This document shows, in pieces, positions 20,279 through 27,741 of a DNA stretch of 64,000 bases. The position numbers were made by a program, and so were the translations under genes. The notes below the pieces were generated by a model. It was not told the origin of the DNA, ran no database searches, and saw only the letters and a program-made list of their open reading frames with translations. Position 1 is the stretch's first letter; each line of letters begins with the position of its first letter. The stretch spans positions 62,321-126,320 of the forward strand of contig JALRLV010000003.1 in assembly GCA_023268715.1 (NCBI GenBank). Direction: 5' to 3'. Source of the DNA: Candidatus Thalassarchaeaceae archaeon. Lineage in GTDB: Archaea; Thermoplasmatota; Poseidoniia; Poseidoniales; Thalassarchaeaceae.

Positions 20279-20381
20279 AATCGCACGGACCTCTCCTCTG
20301 GAGGCACAGCCGATGAGGGACGGGAGGGTTAACCTGCCTTTCCTCCGACTGAACTCGGAGCGGTCCGGCGATTGGAGGAAA
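20279..20381 (+). promoter_or_regulatory. Structured leader of the rpoE1 operon with possible Shine-Dalgarno-sequestering pseudoknot
   Basis: A 12-bp helix with one bulged A (20279-20291 with 20362-20373) encloses about 70 nt. Its 3' strand ends at the base before the Shine-Dalgarno GGAGGAAA (20374-20381). That sequence is perfectly complementary to TTTCCTCC (20339-20346) inside the helix. Pairing them crosses the first helix and gives an H-type pseudoknot. The same CTCC can instead form a 6-bp hairpin (20343-20348 with 20355-20360), which would free the ribosome site. A TTATAG element near 20257 would start transcription close to 20281. This layout is seen directly in the sequence; regulation is inference. 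Confidence 0.5.
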
Positions 20382-20385
20382 CCGA

Positions 20386-20934
20386 ATGTACAGCCTAGTA
20401 ACAATGGAGGATACCATCAGAATCCCAGCGGAATATATCCGAAAGGGACGCAAGTTGGAGGACCATATTGACGATTTGGCCCACGCAGCTTTTGAGGGTC
20501 GATTTGATGAAGACGAAAACTACACACTGCTAACCTATGGTCACGAAACCGTAGGTCGTGGAAAGATAATTCACGGTGATGGTGCAATCTATCAGAGAGT
20601 ACGCTTCAAGGCACTACATTTCACAATGGAAGCAAATGAGGTAGTAGATGGGGCAGTTTCTGAAGTCTCTGAATACGGCGCCTTCGTTCGCATCGGGCCG
20701 ATTGAGGCACTACTCCACAAGTCACAGATTCTCGATGAACCCGTTCAGGTAAATATGGGTATAAGGAGAATCGAAGGTTCTCAATCCGGCAAGCATATCG
20801 AAGAGGGTTCCTATGTTCGTTCACGAATCGTTTCAAAGGCGATTAACCAAAACGACCCAAGGTCCAGTAAGATTGGTTTGAACTGTAAAATGTCAGGTCT
20901 TGGCGCTCACGATTGGTTAACTAGAGGTGACTAA
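20386..20934 (+). CDS. rpoE1: DNA-directed RNA polymerase subunit Rpo7 (E')
   Basis: The 182-residue protein forms the stalk of archaeal RNA polymerase with Rpo4 and binds nascent RNA. It opens with the family's M-Y-S-L-V-x-M-E-D-T-I-R-I-P. It continues with the tip domain and then an S1/OB RNA-binding fold (G-A-V-S-E-V-S-E-Y-G-A-F-V-R-I-G-P-I-E-A-L-L-H). The start at 20386 has GGAGG eight bases upstream. It heads the conserved archaeal order rpoE1-spt4-rps24e-rps27ae and has an unusually structured leader. Confidence 0.95.
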   Translation: MYSLVTMEDTIRIPAEYIRKGRKLEDHIDDLAHAAFEGRFDEDENYTLLTYGHETVGRGKIIHGDGAIYQRVRFKALHFTMEANEVVDGAVSEVSEYGAFVRIGPIEALLHKSQILDEPVQVNMGIRRIEGSQSGKHIEEGSYVRSRIVSKAINQNDPRSSKIGLNCKMSGLGAHDWLTRGD

Positions 20935-20936
20935 AA

Positions 20937-21152
20937 ATGGCCAAATCCTTCGCTTGCGGAGAGTGTAACAGAATCCTTCCAGATCCTGAGAAGAAAAGCG
21001 ACCCGCCACAATGTATGCATTGCCCATCCGCGCCCGTAACTACAGACTGGTCTGGTTATGTTGTCGTTATGCACCCTAAGCGCTCTGAGGTAGCTCAGAA
21101 ATTGAACATTGATGATCCCGGTTCCTACGCACTAAAGGTGAACATACGATAA
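20937..21152 (+). CDS. spt4: Transcription elongation factor Spt4 (RpoE2/E'')
   Basis: This 71-residue zinc protein pairs with Spt5/NusG to keep RNA polymerase processive. Two cysteine pairs (C-G-E-C near residue 7 and C-M-H-C near residue 26) form the zinc site. The C terminus has the typical SGYVVVMHPKRSEVAQKL stretch. It starts 2 bp after rpoE1, with GAGGTGA inside the rpoE1 end as ribosome site. Confidence 0.95.
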   Translation: MAKSFACGECNRILPDPEKKSDPPQCMHCPSAPVTTDWSGYVVVMHPKRSEVAQKLNIDDPGSYALKVNIR

Positions 21153-21165
21153 GGAGGAAAAGAAT

Positions 21166-21543
21166 ATGGAAATTATTGAGAGAAAGGAAAATCCATTGCT
21201 TAACAGAGTAGAGATTAGTTTCCGCTGGAATCACTCCAAAGAAGCTACACCTAAACTTTCTGACATTGTTGCTGCTGCTGCAAAAGCTGAACCTGGTTCA
21301 AAGAAAGAATTGACCTTCGTGAAGAATGTTAACACCCGTTTTGGCCGCCCACAGACCACCGGAATCGCCGTCATTTATGGTGATGCGGAATCAGCAACAG
21401 TAGAGCCGGATTATGTTCATAACCGCCACGAGGCGATACACTCACCAGGTATATCAGAGGAGCCAACTGCTCCAGAACCTGTTGCTGAGCAGTCCTCTGA
21501 GGAAGAAGTAGAGGCTGATTCAGATGAGGGAGGCGATGAGTGA
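21166..21543 (+). CDS. rps24e: Small-subunit ribosomal protein eS24 with acidic C-terminal extension
   Basis: Residues 1-100 carry the eS24 fold: E-R-K-E-N-P-L-L-N-R at the start, then V-K-N-V-N-T-R-F-G-R and A-V-I-Y-G-D. The last 25 residues are an E/D/P/S-rich acidic tail (positions about 21466-21540) beyond the usual archaeal length. GGAGG at 21153-21157 sits eight bases before the ATG. The stop codon overlaps the next start. Confidence 0.93.
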   Translation: MEIIERKENPLLNRVEISFRWNHSKEATPKLSDIVAAAAKAEPGSKKELTFVKNVNTRFGRPQTTGIAVIYGDAESATVEPDYVHNRHEAIHSPGISEEPTAPEPVAEQSSEEEVEADSDEGGDE

Positions 21544-21710
21544 TGTCCGATAGCCCCAACGCAAACGCGAAATGGTCGAAATACACAATTGAAGGTGACG
21601 AGCTAGTAAGGGCAGAAACCTGTCCAACCTGTGGACCTGGTGTCTTCCTGGGTCAACACTCCAATCGCAAAACCTGTGGAAAGTGTGGTCATACTGTTAA
21701 GAACGAGTAA
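21543..21710 (+). CDS. rps27ae: Small-subunit ribosomal protein eS31 (S27ae), 55 residues
   Basis: This short gene starts at the ATG sharing its A with the TGA of rps24e (TGATG overlap). It encodes the eS31 zinc ribbon: C-P-T-C at residues 27-30 and C-G-K-C at 45-48, in an E-T-C-P-T-C-G-P-G-V-F-L-G-Q-H context. Translational coupling to rps24e is likely. Its last 14 bp overlap the convergent gene. Confidence 0.93.
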   Translation: MSDSPNANAKWSKYTIEGDELVRAETCPTCGPGVFLGQHSNRKTCGKCGHTVKNE

Positions 21711-22596
21711 TCGTAAAATCACTCAAGGTCCCATCATTTGTCAAGACCTTGTCTGCAACAAAGCCAACGCCCAGTTGATTTCGAGGTGAAATCTCTAGGC
21801 TTGAATTGCTTAATCGTCCATCGAATCTCCAACCCGTAAACTCCCAGTTGCCATTTCTATTTCTTGCAGCAAATAATGGGCCTGGGGTGTTATGAGATTC
21901 CAAAACAGTCTCTTTATTTGAAATTAGAAATCCTCCTTCTGATAAAGCCAGTAAATGCAAATCCCCTGAATGAAATACTCTTTCTATTCTATCTGAGATT
22001 TGTAAGTTTCTCCTATCGATTTCAACACCAGAATCGGCCGAAATATCCACTACCAATCCATTATCATACCAAATGCTCAGAAAATCCTCATATTGTGAAA
22101 TTGAAATCGCAGTTTCAGCCCCTCTCAATTTACCATCAATGGTGCTGGGTAGGCTAGATCGCCATACCTCATTTGCTTCCCTGTCCATTCTATACACGCC
22201 TTTACCACGTAAGACAAAGCAGAAGTCATCATCAAAGCCAGTAAGGCAAGTGGGTTCAGAGTCTAGGGCGTGAGACCAAACTGAGTTTTTTGGGTGTAAA
22301 GACATAGGGTCCAAAGAAGTCCTCAGTTCACCACGTGAATTGCCATTTTCCCATATATTAGACAAATTTAGGCTAGAAATTCTTGCCAATCTCATTTCTG
22401 CTTCTAGCCAAATTCCAATCCAATAATCCCCCAAGTTAGTTGAGTGAGTTATCGTTGAGGGGAATGGAATAGAATGGTCTTCAATCAATTTACCATCATT
22501 ATCCAGTTTTGCTATTTCACCAAGACTTCCTATAACGACATAATTCTCTCCACAATCATCCACTCGAGTGGGAGTGAAGGGGACAGTTCGTTCCAC
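21697..22596 (-). CDS. Unknown protein, likely beta-propeller-like, 299 residues
   Basis: The protein is rich in short strands with W and D/G turns (for example N-Y-V-V-I-G-S-L-G-E-I-A-K-L, D-D-F-C-F-V-L-R-G-K-G-V-Y-R-M, L-H-L-L-A-L-S-E-G-G-F-L-I-S). This suggests a WD/PQQ-type propeller, but I cannot assign a family. It has no signal peptide or membrane helix. A GTG start at 22596 is preceded by GGGGTGGAG. Its 3' end overlaps the rps27ae end by 14 bp. Confidence 0.7.
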   Translation of the reverse strand: MERTVPFTPTRVDDCGENYVVIGSLGEIAKLDNDGKLIEDHSIPFPSTITHSTNLGDYWIGIWLEAEMRLARISSLNLSNIWENGNSRGELRTSLDPMSLHPKNSVWSHALDSEPTCLTGFDDDFCFVLRGKGVYRMDREANEVWRSSLPSTIDGKLRGAETAISISQYEDFLSIWYDNGLVVDISADSGVEIDRRNLQISDRIERVFHSGDLHLLALSEGGFLISNKETVLESHNTPGPLFAARNRNGNWEFTGWRFDGRLSNSSLEISPRNQLGVGFVADKVLTNDGTLSDFTITRS

Positions 22597-22701
22597 GACT
22601 CCACCCCTCGGTTCTTGTGTTTGAACCTGTGGTGTGACTGACTCTGGTTATTCAGTTCCTGATTGGATGGGTTGAAGTTAGCAGGCTTTTTCCATTATCA
22701 T

Positions 22702-23634
22702 ATGGTGACACTTCTGCTAGCATCCAAAGCAGATAACGCATCTGTGAATCTCCATGAAGCAGTTATCAGTCTTGGAGGTTGGGGTACACCTGAAATATTG
22801 CCTCATGGATTATTGGTTAGACACTCAACTCAACCAGTTCATCTACTATTAATCGAAAAGTTACACATTTATGCGAATCGTATTGATATAATTCACGAAA
22901 AAGAGACTGCAGAGACAGTAGATGAAGTGCTAGTACTTTCCCGCCACGCTGCCAAAAGTGGCCTCCCTTCACTTACCGTTCATGCAATAGGTGTTCCCGG
23001 TGAAATACCTCATGGAGAAGAAGGATTTGCTGGTGGCATAAAGGGCATTGCGGTGCCTCCATCGCCGAGATTTTCAGCCATATATTCGGCCCTGAGGGAA
23101 GAATCCTCGAGATCAGAATTAGCAGATGAATTTGAGGTCAGTTTAGAAACAACTCACCATGGTCCAGTTCTTACCAAACCTACACTTTACCTAGAGATAG
23201 GGTCTACAGAATCAGAGTGGATTCGCAAAGATGCCGCAATGCTTTGGGCAGCAGTGATTTCTAGGGTACTAGGGTTATCTGATGCATCTCCGGAAGGTGA
23301 ATGGTTTGGTGAAGGAGATGTTATGATTGGCCTTGGAGGCGGCCATTATGCTCCCCGTCATTCGGATATTGCAATTCGAAGTGGTTTGCCATTTGGTCAC
23401 TTACTGGCAAATTATGCATTAATTTTTGATGAGGAAAACAAAGAATTTCCAACTGGTCCTTGGCGACATAGTTTGTTCGAAGCAATTGAAAAAACCCGTA
23501 TTGCATTTCCCGGTGGAACCATATTTGCGCATCTTGACCGTAAATCGTTCAAAGCCTGGCAACGAAATGCAATCATTACAGAATTATCCTCCCTTGATGT
23601 TGAAGTTCGCCGAGGGAAGGAGATTATTCCTTGA
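22702..23634 (+). CDS. dtdA: D-aminoacyl-tRNA deacylase (archaeal DtdA/DTD2 type)
   Basis: The enzyme removes D-amino acids wrongly attached to tRNA. From the ATG at 22702 it has 310 residues and opens with L-L-A-S-K-A-D-N-A-S-V-N like known DtdA. It also carries S-L-T-V-H-A-I-G, E-T-T-H-H-G-P-V and the signature G-L-G-G-G-H-Y-A-P-R-H near residue 228. A TTG at 22663 would add 13 residues that do not fit the family. It is a zinc-dependent archaeal/plant type, distinct from bacterial Dtd. Confidence 0.92.
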   Translation: MVTLLLASKADNASVNLHEAVISLGGWGTPEILPHGLLVRHSTQPVHLLLIEKLHIYANRIDIIHEKETAETVDEVLVLSRHAAKSGLPSLTVHAIGVPGEIPHGEEGFAGGIKGIAVPPSPRFSAIYSALREESSRSELADEFEVSLETTHHGPVLTKPTLYLEIGSTESEWIRKDAAMLWAAVISRVLGLSDASPEGEWFGEGDVMIGLGGGHYAPRHSDIAIRSGLPFGHLLANYALIFDEENKEFPTGPWRHSLFEAIEKTRIAFPGGTIFAHLDRKSFKAWQRNAIITELSSLDVEVRRGKEIIP

Positions 23635-23671
23635 GCAAGCGTGAAAGTGTTCCTGTCACACGGCCTTCGAT

Positions 23672-24646
23672 ATGGGGGCACTCGGCCGTCTCGTCATGCT
23701 GATGATGCCAATCACTCCAAGATTCGTCGTGGGGTGGGTCGCAAAGAGGTATGTTGCAGGCCCTGATTTAGGGAGCGCATTGCAGGTAATGCGCTCAATG
23801 AAATCTCAGGGAGCTTGTTTTACTCTAGACGTACTGGGAGAAGAGATAACTAGCTTAGAAGAAGTGAACTTTTTCGTCAACGAATATCATAGGGCGTTGG
23901 ATGCAATAATTGCAGAAGATATGGATGCAAATATTTCTCTCAAACCAACCGCTTTTGGATTATTAATTGATGAAAAGCAAGCATTAGACAACATTGAAAA
24001 AATTACTAGAATTGCTTCAAATAACAATATCTTCGTAAGGTTGGATATGGAAGATAACCGAGTTACTCAGTCCACAATTGACATTGTAATTGAGATGCAT
24101 AATCGTGGATTAACCAACATTGGCACAGTCCTACAATCTAGGTTGTTTAGAACTGGAGAGGACATCACTTCACTTTCGTCGAAATTGGGTGGCCATTCCG
24201 ATGTTAGAATTTGTAAGGGAATTTACCTTGAACCGGAAGATATTGCTCACACGAAATATCATGATATTGTCCTAGCAACAAATAAGGCGATTGACGACTT
24301 ATTAGATGCAGGAGCATACACTGCGATTGCATCTCATGACATACCTGTAATAGACCATTCAATAGCGGCATTAGAAAACAGGGGCATGGGTCCATCAATT
24401 GATGATCCAAGAGGAAATGCAGGTCCAGTAAGAAGTGGTAAGGGACCGGGGTATGAGTTTCAATTCCTTCTTGGAGTCAGAGGCAATATACGAAGAAAGT
24501 TGGCAAAAGAAGGTCATCGAACACGTGTATACATCCCCTATGGAAGTAGATGGTACGAGTATAGTATGCGCCGATTAAGAGAGAACCCCGATGTGGCTTG
24601 GCACGTAGCAAAGAGCATAATTATGCCATGGACAAATAGACGATAA
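23672..24646 (+). CDS. Proline dehydrogenase (FAD-dependent, monofunctional)
   Basis: It oxidises proline to pyrroline-5-carboxylate and passes electrons via FAD to the membrane. The 324-residue length is that of the PutA/PRODH catalytic barrel alone. Motifs present are S-L-K-P-T-A-F-G, V-R-L-D-M-E-D, V-R-I-C-K-G-I-Y, Y-E-F-Q-F-L-L-G-V-R and the substrate-binding R-V-Y-I-P-Y-G...R-R-L-R-E-N-P. The P5C dehydrogenase partner is not in the window. It lies 37 bp after dtdA on the same strand. Confidence 0.95.
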   Translation: MGALGRLVMLMMPITPRFVVGWVAKRYVAGPDLGSALQVMRSMKSQGACFTLDVLGEEITSLEEVNFFVNEYHRALDAIIAEDMDANISLKPTAFGLLIDEKQALDNIEKITRIASNNNIFVRLDMEDNRVTQSTIDIVIEMHNRGLTNIGTVLQSRLFRTGEDITSLSSKLGGHSDVRICKGIYLEPEDIAHTKYHDIVLATNKAIDDLLDAGAYTAIASHDIPVIDHSIAALENRGMGPSIDDPRGNAGPVRSGKGPGYEFQFLLGVRGNIRRKLAKEGHRTRVYIPYGSRWYEYSMRRLRENPDVAWHVAKSIIMPWTNRR

Positions 24647-25279
24647 TCATCGCCTATTTTGTCTTAGGTCATCTCTAGGATTGTATGGAGGATGGAGATA
24701 AATTCGCCGAAGGTCAACTGCATGCCGCTTACCTCGAAGGGTCCTACCCTTTCCGGTATGGAGTGCCCGAATTCTCCAACGGACTCCTTCTATTTCCATA
24801 ATTGTACCACACGAAAACACTTCGTCAGGAGAACATTCAATAGTTTTTGAACTACTTTCTTCACCATCAGTCATTGTTAATCGAACTTTGCATTTATCAC
24901 AGCGAACAGCCCAGAGTGTTGAGATTTCTCTGGCTACCAAAGTTTGTTTGGATCTAGTGTCCGAATCATCTATTCTTGTAACCCTGTATAGTATTCCATC
25001 TTCGTCAAAAACATCACCAACAGAAATCAATTCATCATCATCCGATTCAATAGAATGTGTTTGACTTTCTGCTCCATCGGAAAGTATTGAAGTAATCTTG
25101 ATCGCTTTCCCAGGTCTCAAGTGAAGGGTTTGCACCTCATTGCAATCAACACACTGGATCAGTAGGTCCTCTCCTTCTCCCTTGTTGACTTTTCGAAGTA
25201 TTCGATGCTCTGTGAAATCTTCACAATTAGAACATTCTGAGACGTCAACCGTCTCCTCATCATCTAGCCCTTGGTTCAC
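24647..25279 (-). CDS. COG1326/HVO_0476-family archaeal zinc-finger protein
   Basis: This 210-residue archaeal protein has C-S-N-C near the N terminus, C-V-D-C near residue 43, and C-D-K-C near residue 128. Each starts a zinc-ribbon-like segment followed by beta-rich parts containing G-D-V-F and R-V-T-R-I-D. The layout matches the uncharacterised archaeal COG1326 group; its function is unknown. A GTG at 25279 is the start. It is divergent from the next gene with almost no spacer. Confidence 0.8.
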   Translation of the reverse strand: MNQGLDDEETVDVSECSNCEDFTEHRILRKVNKGEGEDLLIQCVDCNEVQTLHLRPGKAIKITSILSDGAESQTHSIESDDDELISVGDVFDEDGILYRVTRIDDSDTRSKQTLVAREISTLWAVRCDKCKVRLTMTDGEESSSKTIECSPDEVFSCGTIMEIEGVRWRIRALHTGKGRTLRGKRHAVDLRRIYLHPPYNPRDDLRQNRR

Positions 25280-25357
25280 ATCTGGGCGGCTGAACTACCG
25301 TTCTTGAAGCCATCCGCGCGTGGGATGGTTCAAGAGAGAGCCATTCGAGGCGCTATT

Positions 25358-26152
25358 ATGAGTGAGATAGGGGGTGGATTTGGACTTCCAACTATGTCTC
25401 AAAGGGAGATGTTCGAGCAACTTCTTGGTGATGATGAATCAAGAAGTGGTTCTGAACCTGAAATCGCTGCTGCGATCGGCGAGCAAATGATTCACATGGA
25501 TTTGAGGCCATTACCTCGCTCTATTCGAAAAAGGATACGTGATATAGCGGGTCGAATTCCTGCCAAAAATGTAGTAATTATCGGAGGAGGAATCGGCCAT
25601 CTTACCGCTTGGATGATGGATTTATGGTGCGGAGATCCTGCTATAGAAGATTCTGAGGGAAGTAACCGTCCTGAGACACTTCGTGTCATTGAGGAAGGTG
25701 GAAAATTTGGAGTAATCATCGATAGATTACTTCGCCGATATGATGCTTCTAACTGGGCACAGGTGATTTCAGACCCTTGGAGTGAAATTGCTGCTGAGAC
25801 TGAATCTTGGAATGCAGCGAATGCCACACTTCCCGATGTTGCAAGAAGTGCTCCTCTCCCTCAACCAATAGATCTCGTAATCATCGATTTACCAGAGATA
25901 GAGAGAGTTCGAGCTGCAACTCTGGCATTCAATCTACTAGCGCCTGGCGGAGTAGTAATGGCCCTGGAACCACAAGTGCCAACAGGAGATGTTGGTGAGT
26001 CTGTAAAAGGCGTGGAAATGACTCCCGCACAACGGGTCGTATCTTCATTCAATGAATGGATTGAATTTGTTCAATCGGTCAACTCCAACCACTCTGCCGC
26101 CTTCGTTGAACTCGCAGGAGGAACGCTAGGGGTCTTCCTTCGCTCTGCCTGA
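25358..26152 (+). CDS. Methyltransferase-fold (Rossmann) protein, unassigned
   Basis: The protein has about 264 residues from the ATG at 25358 (CGAGG eight bases before). ATG 25325 and TTG 25271 are alternatives, the latter overlapping the divergent gene. A glycine-rich N-V-V-I-I-G-G-G-I-G-H-L-T loop, D-L-V-I-I-D-L-P at the fourth strand and L-L-A-P-G-G-V-V-M-A-L suggest an S-adenosylmethionine methyltransferase fold of the O-methyltransferase/RNA type. No substrate can be named. Its last 82 bp overlap the convergent subtilase gene. Confidence 0.7.
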   Translation: MSEIGGGFGLPTMSQREMFEQLLGDDESRSGSEPEIAAAIGEQMIHMDLRPLPRSIRKRIRDIAGRIPAKNVVIIGGGIGHLTAWMMDLWCGDPAIEDSEGSNRPETLRVIEEGGKFGVIIDRLLRRYDASNWAQVISDPWSEIAAETESWNAANATLPDVARSAPLPQPIDLVIIDLPEIERVRAATLAFNLLAPGGVVMALEPQVPTGDVGESVKGVEMTPAQRVVSSFNEWIEFVQSVNSNHSAAFVELAGGTLGVFLRSA

Positions 26153-27717
26153 TTTGAATAGTTAATGTCGATGTGTTGTAGATAACTAGATGAGTATTCC
26201 GCCTCTTCTTCTGAACTCGAATTGCTCAATGCCTCTAACATCAAATCAATTCTAAATATTCCATAACCAAACTTGTCATCATGTTCAGATTGTCCATTGT
26301 CCATTTGTGAATTTTGGCTCAATTGTGTCTTGATAAATTCAATTGCATTTGGGCCACCTGAAGAACCCTCTCTTTGCAGCTCAGGGTGGGCTTCGAGAAT
26401 TATTGCCAATCCTCCCGAGACCCAAGCGGTAGCAGCTGAGGTTCCACTTGCCCAACCCCACCATGCGCCATCTCCTGCGCCTCCCGCAAATAGAATGGGG
26501 ACTTCCGCTCCGGGAGCCAAAATTTCGGGTTTCATATCTGGATCCGAACGAGGTAACATTGGAGGCCAAAGCCTACCATCATTATCTCCCTGTGAACTTC
26601 CTCTCCAAACGTTGCCTAGCCTAGTCGCTCCACCAACACATATCACATCCTCTACTGAGCCAGGTGAGGACACGTCTCCATCATCGTCCTGTCCATCATT
26701 TCCCGCTGCCGCAATCACGAATATTCCTTGATCAATAGCGTCTTGAACCGCGCTTTCCAGTTGGTCAGTAGTAATTCCAGCAAAACCAATCCCTCCTTCG
26801 CCGCCTAGGCTCAATGAGATAATGTCGGCCTGATTATCGGCGCACCAATCCACCGCCTCAGCTATTCCGGTATCTGTGCCTTCTCCATTGGAATCTATTG
26901 CCTTTGCAACCAATAAATCAACACCTTGAGCATTTCCGCTGAGCCCATTTTTCGCAACAATAATTCCTGCCATTGCGGTTCCATGACCTTCGTCATCATA
27001 TGGCTCATTTTGGCCATTAATTACATCTAACCAACCGGCTAATGCAAGGTGCTGTAAATCGGGATGACTCATTTCGATGCCAGAATCTACTACACAAACT
27101 ACAACACCACTTCCATCTAATCCTGATATTTCGTCGAATCCTGTCAATTCTTGGTAAGATTGCTCCCATCCGGTCAAGGTTGGTGGAGGTCCTCCAATCA
27201 ATATCTCATCTGCCACAGATCTAAGCCAAAGGAAAATGACTGAAGCCACTAGGATAAATGCTAATGTAGAAACTGAGCCGATCAACCATGGCAATGCGCT
27301 GGTGTCGTTTGTTGGGTTGTTAACTTCAGATGGATTTTCGATTGTTGGCTCTATTCTATATTCACTATCCTGATATTGATTAGAATTCTCATTCACCATA
27401 CTACCTCTGATTTCTGACCAAGAGTGTTCATGGTCATAATCATACAGGCTTCTTGATTGCCACACAGAAAACCATCCCGTGATAAAGGAAAATCCCACTA
27501 AACAACAAATACCCCCGCCAAGAAAAAGTATCGCATTTCCCAGTCCAGAGAAACCAGACTGCGGTTCAGAAGTAGTGTATCCAATAACAATTGCAATAAC
27601 CCCTAAAAGAAGTAGAGTCCAACCTAAATATTTGAAACTTTTAATCAAAAAATCCCTATTTTTCTTTGGAAAGAATTCTAGAATAATTTCGATGATAAAT
27701 CCGATATACCATCCCAT
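26071..27717 (-). CDS. Membrane-anchored subtilisin-like serine protease (S8)
   Basis: The protein has 548 residues. Two membrane segments lie in the first 90 residues and a third at about 145-168. A linker then leads into the protease domain, so the protease should face outside. The catalytic triad is visible: Asp in V-V-D-S-G-I-E, His in D-E-G-H-G-T-A-M-A-G, and Ser in A-S-G-T-S-A-A-T-A, plus the oxyanion Asn in A-A-G-N-D-G. No cleavable pro-domain is evident. A 60-residue Ser/Glu-rich C terminus overlaps the 3' end of the methyltransferase-like gene. It is likely involved in protein degradation or surface processing. Confidence 0.92.
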   Translation of the reverse strand: MGWYIGFIIEIILEFFPKKNRDFLIKSFKYLGWTLLLLGVIAIVIGYTTSEPQSGFSGLGNAILFLGGGICCLVGFSFITGWFSVWQSRSLYDYDHEHSWSEIRGSMVNENSNQYQDSEYRIEPTIENPSEVNNPTNDTSALPWLIGSVSTLAFILVASVIFLWLRSVADEILIGGPPPTLTGWEQSYQELTGFDEISGLDGSGVVVCVVDSGIEMSHPDLQHLALAGWLDVINGQNEPYDDEGHGTAMAGIIVAKNGLSGNAQGVDLLVAKAIDSNGEGTDTGIAEAVDWCADNQADIISLSLGGEGGIGFAGITTDQLESAVQDAIDQGIFVIAAAGNDGQDDDGDVSSPGSVEDVICVGGATRLGNVWRGSSQGDNDGRLWPPMLPRSDPDMKPEILAPGAEVPILFAGGAGDGAWWGWASGTSAATAWVSGGLAIILEAHPELQREGSSGGPNAIEFIKTQLSQNSQMDNGQSEHDDKFGYGIFRIDLMLEALSNSSSEEEAEYSSSYLQHIDINYSNQAERRKTPSVPPASSTKAAEWLELTD

Positions 27718-27741
27718 CCTAGATCACTCCAAATTGTGAAA

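Noticed and set aside
20311-20352. C/D box guide RNA (GATGAG...CTGA) near rpoE1
   Set aside because: Box C is imperfect, spacing is short, and the pair lies inside the leader helix.
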